Of a stretch of DNA of 39,189 bases, positions 1-7,897 are shown one piece after another. A program made the translations under genes and the position numbers. Below the pieces are notes generated by a model that was given only the letters and a program-made list of their open reading frames with translations, was not told where the DNA came from and did no database searches. Source of the DNA: Pacificibacter marinus. Lineage in GTDB: Bacteria > Pseudomonadota > Alphaproteobacteria > Rhodobacterales > Rhodobacteraceae. The stretch spans positions 1 through 39,189 of the forward strand of contig NZ_FNZV01000020.1 in assembly GCF_900109555.1 (NCBI RefSeq), written 5' to 3'. Positions within the stretch are counted from its first letter, which is position 1. Every line of letters starts with the position of its first letter.

Positions 1-686
1 ACAAAAGCCGACAAACAGTGAAGCTGACACCCTATAATCGATCCACAACAAGTTGCTTCTCTAAGAGCGCGATATACAGACGTTCGATCCATCGAATGAA
101 CCAAACCGCCCACATATCTCTTCAGTAATTATCAATGTCAAAGAGCGCTAAATCAACAAAAGCCAACCTAGACAGAGCCAAAAATAAAACCGATGCGCTA
201 AATCTCTCCAGCGCGCCCGCTTAACTTAAACCTCTGATTTTCCTAAACTTCCCAGCTTCTCAGCCGCTCCGTCCGTCCCCTCAGCAACCTCGTCGCTTCC
301 GGTAAGGGGGGTTCTAAGGTTACCAACACAAAGCCGCAAGTGGTTTCTTACAAAAATCCAAAACTTTTTGAAAAATACGTAAATAGTAATTAATTTCAAT
401 ATGTTATAGGCTAATTCTTATTCAATCCGACCACACCACCCCACAGCTCACAGAACACTATCGCACAGAAAGGCAGATCCTCTTGGTTATCCACAGGGCT
501 GATGCACACAACAACACCAAACCACCCCGACTCGCGTGTTGGAAACGCACATCGAGTCGCAGTTAAGGCCCATATCGCGCCAAGTTTTTCATAAATAGGT
601 CTGCTGACACATCTCTCGGCGATTTGCGCAGGTATTCGGAGACGATTACTTCGAAGCGATCACAGCCCCCTCCCCACCCTAGAGAT
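1..686. other. Gene-free stretch with an AT-rich patch and one DnaA box
   Basis: No convincing reading frame was found on either strand. Positions about 345-421 are markedly AT-rich, with runs of A and T. A perfect DnaA-box consensus, TTATCCACA, lies at 487-495. Only one perfect box was seen, with no obvious cluster of boxes, so calling this a replication origin is not justified. It is best described as intergenic DNA whose left-hand gene lies outside the window. Confidence 0.5.
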
Positions 687-720
687 GCAAAAAGCCCCCA
701 CAGAAAACTGCAGGGGCTTT
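687..720 (-). terminator. Rho-independent terminator after proV
   Basis: Read on the minus strand, AAAGCCCC (720-713) pairs with GGGGCTTT (698-691), closed by a short CAG/CTG inner stem and a TTTT loop, and is followed by a T run (693-689). It lies about 25 bases beyond the proV stop, as expected for the end of the proXWV transcript. Confidence 0.85.
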
Positions 721-743
721 GATTGTTAGGTGCTAGTCGAAAC

Positions 744-1829
744 TTACGCGTAGCGCACGTCGTCGTCCGCTTCGGTTTCAGGGGCTTTCAGCGCATTGAT
801 CAACCCGTCCAACGTCACAGCACCCAAGGGTTTCCCGTTTCTGTCGACGACAGGACAAGCTCCATCAGACGCAGCGTGCAGATGCGGCAAAGCTTGCTCT
901 AGCGACATTGTGCCTTTGAGCGTTTTACCAGTGCCAGTGGCACCCTTTTTCACGATAGACCGCAAGCGCACGACCTTGGCGCGATTGATGTCACGGATAA
1001 AGTCGGTGATGTAATCATCAGCGGGGTTCATCACGATATCTTGTGGGTCACCCGATTGGATAATCTCGCCATCCCGCAAAATCGCGATGTTGTCGCCGAT
1101 GTTCAAAGCTTCATCCAAATCATGAGTGATAAAGATGATGGTTTTGTGCAGTTCTTCTTGCAGTTCTAAAAGAATGGACTGCATATCGGTGCGGATCAAA
1201 GGATCAAGCGCCGAGAACGCTTCGTCCATCAACAAGATTTCCGCATCGGTGGCCAAAGCACGGGCCAGACCCACACGTTGTTGTTGACCGCCTGAAAGCT
1301 GTGAGGGGTATTGCTCTTCAAACCCAGCAAGACCCACACGATCAAGCCATTTAACGGCACGCTCTTTGGCCTCTTTGTCAGAGACCCCTTGGATCTCAAG
1401 CCCGTACATCGCGTTTTCCAACACGGTACGATGCGGCAAAAGCCCGAACTTTTGGAACACCATGGACATTTTAAAGCGGCGCAAGTCACGCAGCTGTTTG
1501 GCATCCATGTCCATGACATCTTCACCATCGATCCAAATTTCGCCATCGGTCGGTTCAATCAAGCGATTGAGGTGACGGATCAACGTGGATTTGCCTGATC
1601 CAGACAACCCCATGATAACCTGAATTTTGCGCGCCGGAATATCCAGATTGATGTTGTTCAGACCCAAAGCATGGCCCGTTTGGTCCATCAACTCAACTTT
1701 ACCAACCCCCGTACGCACAGCATCCATTTGTGCTTCAGGACTGTCGCCAAAAATCTTGTACAGGTTTTTGATGCTGACCTTTGGTTCATCGATGGTGTCA
1801 TCTGTTGGCAGAATTTCATGCTTAACCAT
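744..1829 (-). CDS. proV: Glycine betaine/proline ABC transporter, ATP-binding subunit
   Basis: This cytoplasmic ATPase drives compatible-solute (betaine/proline) uptake, likely for osmoprotection. The 361-residue protein has Walker A GLSGSGKST, the ABC signature LSGGQQQRVGLARA, Walker B ILLMDEAFSALDP and the H-loop FITHD. The Q-loop region MVFQKFGLLPHRTV is typical of the ProV/OpuAA branch. The C-terminal tail (about residues 310-350) carries a single CBS-like segment (CPVVDRNGKPLGAVTLDGL), shorter than the tandem CBS pair of E. coli ProV. The start MVKHEI was chosen because it overlaps the proW stop by a few bases; a longer in-frame extension would lie inside proW and lacks similarity. It is the last gene of the proXWV operon and is followed by a terminator. 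Confidence 0.95.
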   Translation of the reverse strand: MVKHEILPTDDTIDEPKVSIKNLYKIFGDSPEAQMDAVRTGVGKVELMDQTGHALGLNNINLDIPARKIQVIMGLSGSGKSTLIRHLNRLIEPTDGEIWIDGEDVMDMDAKQLRDLRRFKMSMVFQKFGLLPHRTVLENAMYGLEIQGVSDKEAKERAVKWLDRVGLAGFEEQYPSQLSGGQQQRVGLARALATDAEILLMDEAFSALDPLIRTDMQSILLELQEELHKTIIFITHDLDEALNIGDNIAILRDGEIIQSGDPQDIVMNPADDYITDFIRDINRAKVVRLRSIVKKGATGTGKTLKGTMSLEQALPHLHAASDGACPVVDRNGKPLGAVTLDGLINALKAPETEADDDVRYA

Positions 1830-2709
1830 GTCCAGTCTCCCTGTAAGCTTGCAGACGTTTACCGTAGCTTTGGCTGACGCGGTCAAAAATAATGGCGAGC
1901 GCGACAATGGCCAAACCATTCATCAAGCCCAAGGCCAGATATTGATTTGAAATAGAGCGCAACACAGGTCCGCCAAGTCCCTTCACACCAATCATTGATG
2001 CGATCACGACCATAGACAAAGCCATCATGATGGTTTGGTTCACACCGGCGAAAATGTTGGGCAAGGCCAATGGGATTTGCACCCCAAACAGTTTTTCACG
2101 ACCAGAAGCACCAAAGGATTCAGCCGCCTCCATCACATCGCGGTCTACAAGGCGAATACCCAAGTTGGTCAAGCGCACGATAGGCGGCGCAGCGTAGATA
2201 CACACGGCAAGCAGCCCTGGCACCTTGCCGATGCCCAACAGCATCACAACGGGCAGTAAGTAAACGAAAACCGGAATGGTTTGCATCACATCCAATATCG
2301 GCGTGATCACAGCCTGAGTGCGATTAGAACGCGACATCAAAATGCCGATCGGAATACCGATAGCGATACACAGCACCGTACAGACCGAAACAATGGCAAG
2401 CGTTGCCATCGTGTCTTCCCACATGCCAAGATAGCCGATGACAAGAAAGGCAATAACCGATCCGACAGTGATTTTCACAGACCGGGCACCAAGCCATGTC
2501 AGTGCAGCGATAACCAAAATAACCAATGGCCAAGGCGTGCTCAAAAGCAACCTTTCGAACCAGATTAAGAATTTAAGCAGTGGATTGAAGAAAGCTTCGA
2601 TGTCGGGCCCATAGGCACGAGAAAAAGTGCGAAAGCTTTCGTCAATCCCTTGTTTTAGTGCGGACAGATCTTTTCTGCCCAACGCGGGAAATTCAGTGAG
2701 AAATTCCAT
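1822..2709 (-). CDS. proW: Glycine betaine/proline ABC transporter, permease subunit
   Basis: Inner-membrane channel of the betaine/proline importer, 295 residues. An N-terminal amphipathic stretch of about 55 residues precedes a series of hydrophobic helices (for example LLLSTPWPLVILVIAALTWL and FVYLLPVVMLLGIGKVPGLL). The ProW-type EAA loop is visible (DVMEAAESFGASGREKLFGV), which is where ProV docks. An AGGGGA ribosome site precedes the ATG. Its 3' end overlaps proV, so the two are probably translationally coupled, while it is separated from proX by a stem-loop that could lower its expression relative to the binding protein. Confidence 0.95.
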   Translation of the reverse strand: MEFLTEFPALGRKDLSALKQGIDESFRTFSRAYGPDIEAFFNPLLKFLIWFERLLLSTPWPLVILVIAALTWLGARSVKITVGSVIAFLVIGYLGMWEDTMATLAIVSVCTVLCIAIGIPIGILMSRSNRTQAVITPILDVMQTIPVFVYLLPVVMLLGIGKVPGLLAVCIYAAPPIVRLTNLGIRLVDRDVMEAAESFGASGREKLFGVQIPLALPNIFAGVNQTIMMALSMVVIASMIGVKGLGGPVLRSISNQYLALGLMNGLAIVALAIIFDRVSQSYGKRLQAYRETGHG

Positions 2710-2735
2710 AATGTGTCCCCTAATTGTTACAAAAA

Positions 2736-2772
2736 GGGCCTGCGATTAACCGAAACATCGGATCGCAGGCCC
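2736..2772 (-). terminator. Intercistronic hairpin with T tract between proX and proW
   Basis: A perfect 11-bp inverted repeat is present: GGGCCTGCGAT (2736-2746) pairs with ATCGCAGGCCC (2762-2772). The loop itself contains a small CCGA/TCGG stem. On the minus strand the hairpin is followed directly by TTTTTGT. It fits a partial terminator or mRNA-stabilising element after the binding-protein gene, giving more ProX than ProW/ProV. That effect is inferred; the structure is read directly. Confidence 0.8.
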
Positions 2773-2794
2773 TAAATTTTGTCAGATTACAGGC

Positions 2795-3802
2795 TTAGAG
2801 GCCAGCTTTGACTTTTTCTGCAACGTCAGCGGGAACCCATTGAGTCCACAAGTCGCCTTGAGTTTCAAGGAACTCATAAGCTGCATCTTCACCAGTGGCT
2901 TGGTTGTCAGTCATGTACACAAGCATCGCGTTCATGACCTCACCAGGGTAAACACGGGCTTTAAAGTAGTCTGCCGCAGGGCCAGCTTTTGCAACGAAAT
3001 CATCTGTTACAACAGATTCAACTTCGGATTCGATCCAAGACGTTGGTTGTGGGTCCAGACAATCTTGCTCAGCAAGAGCAACACAGTTGTTCCAGTTGTC
3101 ATTGCCAGCGTATTCAGCTTCGAATGGCAACATCTGCAATTCGTATTTACCGATGATGGATGTTGGGCTCCAGTAGTAGCCGAACCAAGGCTCATCGCGC
3201 TCAACCGCTTTAGCGATAGAACCGTCAAGACCTGCAGCTGAACCTGGATCAACCAAAACCCAACCTTTGTCTTCCATGCCGTAGGCGCGGAAAAGGTTAG
3301 CGTTGATCAACTGACAGCCCCAACCAGCAGGACAGCCCATAAAGGCGCCTTTGGCATCGTCTTCGACATATGGGAACAACTCAGGGTGCGCGAGCAGTTT
3401 TTCAACTGTATCGAGCTCTGGGTGATCTTCTTTGAATTTCTTAGTGATCCACCAGCCTTCGCCAAGACCCGTGATCGGGCCACCGTTCAAAGCAACAAGG
3501 GATCCTTCTTCTTTGGCAGCAGCCAAAGGTGTCGCAACAGCGTTGATCCAAAGCTCAGGCGCGATATCTGGCACGCCTTTTTCGCTCATGGACGCAAATG
3601 TTGTTTGCGTGGCACCAGGAATAAGCTCGACATCACAGCCGTAGCCTTCTTCAAGAATAATCGCATCGACATTGGCCATCAACTCGGCAGAGGCCCAGTT
3701 CATTTCGGCAATCGAGATCGATCCACAGTCAGATGCAAACGCAGCGCCAGCAGATGCGATCAGGCCAAAGGCACTTGTCGCGACAAGTTTATTAAATTTC
3801 AT
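2795..3802 (-). CDS. proX: Glycine betaine/proline ABC transporter, periplasmic binding protein
   Basis: 335-residue substrate-binding protein of the OpuAC/ProX class. It has a classic Sec signal peptide (MKFNKLVATSAFGLIASAGAAFA, cleaved before SD). The mature protein is rich in Trp and Tyr, as expected for the aromatic cage that binds quaternary ammonium groups (EMNWAS, GEGWWITKKF, EPWFGYYWSPT). ELWINAV and WGCQLINANL are typical ProX stretches. The start at MKFNKL was chosen because it begins the signal peptide and has GGGAG upstream. A longer in-frame start 16 codons earlier would spoil the signal peptide. First gene of the proXWV operon; its promoter should lie in 3803-4161. Confidence 0.95.
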   Translation of the reverse strand: MKFNKLVATSAFGLIASAGAAFASDCGSISIAEMNWASAELMANVDAIILEEGYGCDVELIPGATQTTFASMSEKGVPDIAPELWINAVATPLAAAKEEGSLVALNGGPITGLGEGWWITKKFKEDHPELDTVEKLLAHPELFPYVEDDAKGAFMGCPAGWGCQLINANLFRAYGMEDKGWVLVDPGSAAGLDGSIAKAVERDEPWFGYYWSPTSIIGKYELQMLPFEAEYAGNDNWNNCVALAEQDCLDPQPTSWIESEVESVVTDDFVAKAGPAADYFKARVYPGEVMNAMLVYMTDNQATGEDAAYEFLETQGDLWTQWVPADVAEKVKAGL

Positions 3803-4161
3803 TGTGGGAAGCTCCCGCTTTTTCTTCGTGTGTTCGCTGGTCAGGCACAAAAGCGAACACAGGGTCCACCCGCCTCTTCAACCAGTCACCACCCCGAATT
3901 GGGCGATTTCTCCGCAAGTCCGAATACCTGCCCAAAACTGAGCACCCCATAAATGAGGCCGACACGGCGGAGCGTGTGCATAAAGCAACATATTGAGGCC
4001 CAAGATGCAACCCGTTAGCAAAACTGTCATTAGTTCCGCTACGTAAACTTAACCAGCATCACAGCCCGCGTCACACTGCCCCAACCCCACCTACAGCTAG
4101 GAGGTTGCCCTAGGCGCAAGGCCTGAGTATCTGTGTGGCTCAGGATGCATAAGGACCTCAC
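3803..4161. other. Divergent intergenic region, proX / ABC exporter
   Basis: About 360 bases separate two divergent genes and must hold both promoters. No gene was found here, and the reading frames present have no recognisable similarity. A small inverted repeat (CTGAG at about 4121, CTCAG at about 4139) lies near the exporter start. AAGGA just before the ATG at 4162 serves as its ribosome site. No promoter or riboswitch could be assigned with confidence. Confidence 0.4.
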
Positions 4162-5946
4162 ATGGCTGACCGCACACTTCAAGACGCCTCCGAGCGCGAA
4201 AAATCGAAAAAAATCGGCGCGCTTGGCCAATTATGGCCCTTTTTAAAGCCTTATCGCACTATGATGGTCTTGGCCTTTGTCGCCTTAATCCTCACCGCTT
4301 GCATCTCGCTCATTTTGCCACTTGCTGTGCGCCGCGTCGTGGACGGGTTCCAAACCTCCAGTGCGATGCTGTTGGATGGGTATTTCACCGCGGCTTTGGC
4401 CATTGCTGTGCTTTTGGCTGTTGGCACAGGCTTGCGTTATTATCTCGTAACGCGCCTTGGCGAACGCGTGGTGGCAGACATCCGCAAAGCCGTATTTGAC
4501 CGCATGATCCGCATGTCGCCAGCATTTTTCGAAAAGGTCATGACGGGCGAAGTTTTGTCGCGCATCACCACCGACACTACATTGATCTTGTCGGTGATCG
4601 GCTCATCTATATCCGTCGCGTTGCGCAATATCATGATCTTGTTTGGAGGCATGATTTTGATGCTGTTCACATCAGGCAAGCTTACAGGGCTTGTGCTGTT
4701 GATTGTGCCCATTGTCATCGTGCCCATCGTTGTACTGGGACGCCGCTTGCGCAAGCTGTCACGTGAAAACCAAGAATGGATCGCATCCTCATCAGGCAGC
4801 GCATCCGAAGCTCTTTTGTCGGCCCAAACCATCCAAGCGTTCACAGCCGAAGCGTCTCAATCGGCGCATTTCTCAGACGTAACAGAAAAAAGCTTTGTCT
4901 CAGCGCACACCCGCGTCAAAACCCGCGCGATGATGACCGTCATCGTCATCACTTTGATTTTCTTCGGTGTGGTCGGCGTTTTGTGGATCGGGGCCAGAGA
5001 TGTGCGCACGGGCACGATGACCATCGGGGAATTGGTACAATTTGTGATCTACGCGATCATGGTCGCGGGCGCTGCGGGGGCTTTGTCTGAAATCTGGGGC
5101 GAATTACAACGTGCCGCCGGCGCGACTGAGCGTTTGGTTGATCTTTTAGGGGCCACAGATCCTGTCAAAGACCCCAAAACGCCAGCCGGTTTGCCCAGCC
5201 CAGTTAAGGGCGAGATCACATTTGACGCTGTGCAGTTTTCATACCCATCGCGACCTCAAATGTCGGCCTTGGACAATGTCACCTTCACCGTGAAAGCGGG
5301 TGAAACCATTGCCTTGGTTGGTCCATCTGGTGCGGGAAAATCCACCATCATCCAACTGTTGCAACGCTTTTATGATCCGCAATCTGGCAGCATTTCAATT
5401 GACGGCGTGCCCCTCAATACGATGGAGCGCGCAGCCTTTCGCGCCCATATCGCACTTGTGCCGCAAGACCCTGTTATCTTTGCGGCCTCTGCCGCTGACA
5501 ACATTCGATTTGGCCGCCCAGACGCAAGCGATGCCGATGTGATTGCAGCCGCGAAAGCCGCTGCAGCGGATGAATTTCTAGCCGCCCTGCCCGAAGGCTA
5601 CGACAGCTATGTCGGGGAACGTGGCATCATGTTGTCTGGCGGACAAAAACAACGCATCGCCATCGCCCGTGCGATCTTACGTGATGCACCGATTTTGTTG
5701 CTGGATGAGGCCACATCAGCGCTGGATTCCGAAAGTGAAAAACTTGTGCAAGAAGCCGTCGAAGATATGGCCAAAACGCGCACAACTTTGATCGTGGCAC
5801 ACCGCTTGGCGACCGTCAAAAAAGCCGACCGTATTTTTGTTTTTGAAAATGGAAGAATTATCGCGACAGGCACCCACGATGCGCTGGTCGCACAAGGCGG
5901 ACTTTATGCGCGCTTGGCACGCCTACAGTTCACCGATGGGGAATAA
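4162..5946 (+). CDS. ABC exporter, fused transmembrane and ATP-binding domains (MsbA/BmrA-like)
   Basis: This 594-residue half-transporter probably works as a homodimer in the inner membrane. The N-terminal half has about six hydrophobic helices (for example MMVLAFVALILTACISLILPLAV and LTGLVLLIVPIVIVPIVVLGRRL). The C-terminal half is a complete nucleotide-binding domain with Walker A GPSGAGKST (residues 387-395), signature LSGGQKQRIAIARA, Walker B ILLLDEATSALD and H-loop VAHRLAT. The type is shared by lipid A flippases, drug exporters and several cyclic-peptide exporters, and substrate cannot be read from sequence. It stands alone, with a gap to the following LysM gene. AAGGA precedes the start. 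Confidence 0.92.
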   Translation: MADRTLQDASEREKSKKIGALGQLWPFLKPYRTMMVLAFVALILTACISLILPLAVRRVVDGFQTSSAMLLDGYFTAALAIAVLLAVGTGLRYYLVTRLGERVVADIRKAVFDRMIRMSPAFFEKVMTGEVLSRITTDTTLILSVIGSSISVALRNIMILFGGMILMLFTSGKLTGLVLLIVPIVIVPIVVLGRRLRKLSRENQEWIASSSGSASEALLSAQTIQAFTAEASQSAHFSDVTEKSFVSAHTRVKTRAMMTVIVITLIFFGVVGVLWIGARDVRTGTMTIGELVQFVIYAIMVAGAAGALSEIWGELQRAAGATERLVDLLGATDPVKDPKTPAGLPSPVKGEITFDAVQFSYPSRPQMSALDNVTFTVKAGETIALVGPSGAGKSTIIQLLQRFYDPQSGSISIDGVPLNTMERAAFRAHIALVPQDPVIFAASAADNIRFGRPDASDADVIAAAKAAAADEFLAALPEGYDSYVGERGIMLSGGQKQRIAIARAILRDAPILLLDEATSALDSESEKLVQEAVEDMAKTRTTLIVAHRLATVKKADRIFVFENGRIIATGTHDALVAQGGLYARLARLQFTDGE

Positions 5947-6035
5947 GAGCCCCCATCTCCCCTTTTCTAACCATAGCAAAATCGCGTTGGTATATCGCAA
6001 GACAATGTACAAAGTTTAAAAGGTAGGACAGTCCT

Positions 6036-6464
6036 ATGGGTATTTGGAATTTCGTAAAAGGCGCGGGCAAATCCGTTTTCAACAAAAAGGACGCCGAGCC
6101 AAACAAAGACGATCTGCTGGCTGAAATCGCAGCATTGGGTCTAGAGGCAGAAGGCCTTGATGTCACAGTTGAAGGCGACAAAGTTAAGGTATCGGGCACC
6201 GCGTCCCAAGAGATGAAAGAAAAAGTCATCTTGGCCGTTGGCAACGTTGAAGGCATCGCATCTGTCGAAGATGAAATCTCGGGCGCAGACCCTGTGTTTC
6301 ACGAAGTTAAAAAAGGCGAGACACTTTGGGGTATCTCCAAAGATACGCTTGGTAACGGTAACCGCTACATGGAAATTTTTGACGCAAACAAGCCGATGTT
6401 GTCACACCCTGACAAAATCTACCCCGGTCAAAACCTGCGTATCCCACAAGATATTTCAGCGTAA
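6036..6464 (+). CDS. kbp: BON-LysM protein (Kbp/YgaU family)
   Basis: 142-residue protein without a signal peptide. After a basic N-terminus (GIWNFVKGAGKSVFNKK) comes a BON domain (about residues 25-85, ending EGIASVEDEI), then a LysM domain (about 88-140: FHEVKKGETLWGISK ... NKIYPGQNLRIP-like end). This order and length match the E. coli potassium-binding protein Kbp (YgaU, 149 residues), which binds K+ in the cytoplasm and is osmotically regulated. A role in ion or osmotic balance is plausible and fits the nearby proXWV, but that link is inference. A strong bidirectional terminator follows. Confidence 0.9.
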   Translation: MGIWNFVKGAGKSVFNKKDAEPNKDDLLAEIAALGLEAEGLDVTVEGDKVKVSGTASQEMKEKVILAVGNVEGIASVEDEISGADPVFHEVKKGETLWGISKDTLGNGNRYMEIFDANKPMLSHPDKIYPGQNLRIPQDISA

Positions 6465-6485
6465 ACTCACGTTGAGTTCAAAACG

Positions 6486-6513
6486 AAAAGGCGTCCCCCG
6501 GGACGCCTTTTTT
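6486..6513. terminator. Bidirectional terminator between convergent genes
   Basis: AAAAGGCGTCCC (6486-6497) pairs perfectly with GGGACGCCTTTT (6500-6511) across a two-base loop, followed by further T on the plus strand and preceded by A on the plus strand (T on the minus). It lies 20 bases after the LysM gene stop and about 40 bases beyond the stop of the opposing ketoacyl synthase gene, so it can serve both. Confidence 0.92.
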
Positions 6514-6551
6514 GTGTTCATATAATGGATTAGACGAAATTGGCCGCGCGG

Positions 6552-7670
6552 CTAGACGCGCTCCACCAATACAGATCCTACAGAATACCCTGCACCGAAA
6601 GAACAGATCAGCCCCATATCGCCCACCTTCAGATCATCTGAATGTTGCGCAAATGTGATGATCGATCCCGCCGAAGACGTATTGGCGTAGTCTTGCAAAA
6701 TATTGGGTTGTTCGCTTGGTTCAGGCACGCGGCCCAAAACCTTTTTACCGATATAATCGTTCATGGTTTTATTCGCTTGGTGCAACCAAAGCCGCTTCAA
6801 ATCATCGGCTTCAACACCACTCGCCAGCATGTGATCCGCGATATGCGTGCTGACCAAAGGCAAAACCTCTTTGAACACCTTGCGGCCATTTTGCATGAAC
6901 AACATATCACGATGATCGCCAAGCGTATCTTGGGCGCGACGCAAAAAGCCACTGTTGTTGCGGATATTATTGGAAAACTGCGAAGCACATCTGGTTGAGA
7001 TGATTTTAAACTTGGGTTGTTTCGCAACGTCCGCAGCCTCAAGCACCACAGCCGTTGCTACATCGCCAAAGATAAAGTGGCAGTCTCGGTCACGCCATTC
7101 CAAATGCCCCGAAGTGATTTCAGGCGAAACAATCAAGGCGCGTTTGGCAGAACCGCTGCGGATCATATCTGCCGCCGCTTGCAACCCAAAGGTTGCCGAC
7201 GAACAGGCCACATTCATATCAAAGGCAAAGCCCCCTGCCCCCAAAAGCGCTTGGATTTCCACCGCCATCGCAGGATAAGCCCGTTCATGATTGGACGCTG
7301 CACAGATCACCAGATCAATATCTGCACCCGAAAGTCCAGCTTGATCCAACGCGGTCTGCGCCGCCTTAAGCGCAATTTCGGCACTCATTGACGGGTCCTC
7401 ATCGGCGCGCTGTTTATAGCGCGGCCCCATGCGGGTTGGGTCCAAAATGCCAGACTTTTCCATAACATATCGGCTTTCAATACCAGATGCATTATAGATA
7501 AATTCAGAGGATGACGGAGACTTTGCAGCTACAGTTCCCGCTGCGATTTCATCTGCATGGTCTGCGTTGAACAGCATGACATAGGCGTTGAAACTGTCTA
7601 CCAATTCCTCATTACTAATAGATTGAGGCGGTGTGAAAACACCCGTCCCGCTAACAACAACATCAACCAT
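6552..7670 (-). CDS. Beta-ketoacyl-ACP synthase III-like (FabH-type) condensing enzyme
   Basis: 372-residue thiolase-fold enzyme that should condense an acyl-CoA starter with a malonyl-thioester or another acyl thioester. The catalytic triad of the FabH class is visible: Cys156 in NVACSSATFG, His297 in LWLHQAN and Asn330 in YANTSSAG. The C-terminal glycine loop (CSFGAGYSVGSVLVERV) is intact. It is longer than E. coli FabH (317), with an insertion near residues 30-55, so it is probably not the housekeeping FabH. It is divergent from an AMP-forming acyl-CoA synthetase, suggesting the synthetase supplies an activated acyl chain. GAGGGGA precedes the start. Secondary-metabolite or lipid synthesis are both possible. 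Confidence 0.85.
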   Translation of the reverse strand: MVDVVVSGTGVFTPPQSISNEELVDSFNAYVMLFNADHADEIAAGTVAAKSPSSSEFIYNASGIESRYVMEKSGILDPTRMGPRYKQRADEDPSMSAEIALKAAQTALDQAGLSGADIDLVICAASNHERAYPAMAVEIQALLGAGGFAFDMNVACSSATFGLQAAADMIRSGSAKRALIVSPEITSGHLEWRDRDCHFIFGDVATAVVLEAADVAKQPKFKIISTRCASQFSNNIRNNSGFLRRAQDTLGDHRDMLFMQNGRKVFKEVLPLVSTHIADHMLASGVEADDLKRLWLHQANKTMNDYIGKKVLGRVPEPSEQPNILQDYANTSSAGSIITFAQHSDDLKVGDMGLICSFGAGYSVGSVLVERV

Positions 7671-7897
7671 TTATTCCCCTCGGCATCACCCTGCGCCTTT
7701 AAGTAAGCCTAAGCGCACAGATTTCATCGGTCCAGCATTCACCATGCTCTTGACGTAGCGTTCCAACTGTAAAACACGTGTGACGCAGCGTTGACTGACA
7801 CCTTGATAGGCTTGTGCCACGCGCGCTTTGTGATCATCATACCCATCAGGGAGACTTGGCGCGCATCTGCGTACCATCCACGGGAGGACATAACTAT
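7671..7897. promoter_or_regulatory. Divergent promoter region, ketoacyl synthase / acyl-CoA synthetase
   Basis: 227 bases lie between the two divergent starts and contain no gene. Both genes have clear ribosome sites at the edges (GAGGGGA on the minus strand, GGGAGG at 7882-7887 on the plus strand). Shared regulation of the pair is plausible. No specific operator was recognised. Confidence 0.4.

Noticed and set aside
1-686. Possible replication origin
   Set aside because: Only one perfect DnaA box, no box cluster, and no dnaA, parAB or repABC genes in view.
3386-3952. 188-codon open frame opposite proX
   Set aside because: It lies antisense to a well-supported gene, has no ribosome site or recognisable domain, and its length follows from the codon bias of proX.
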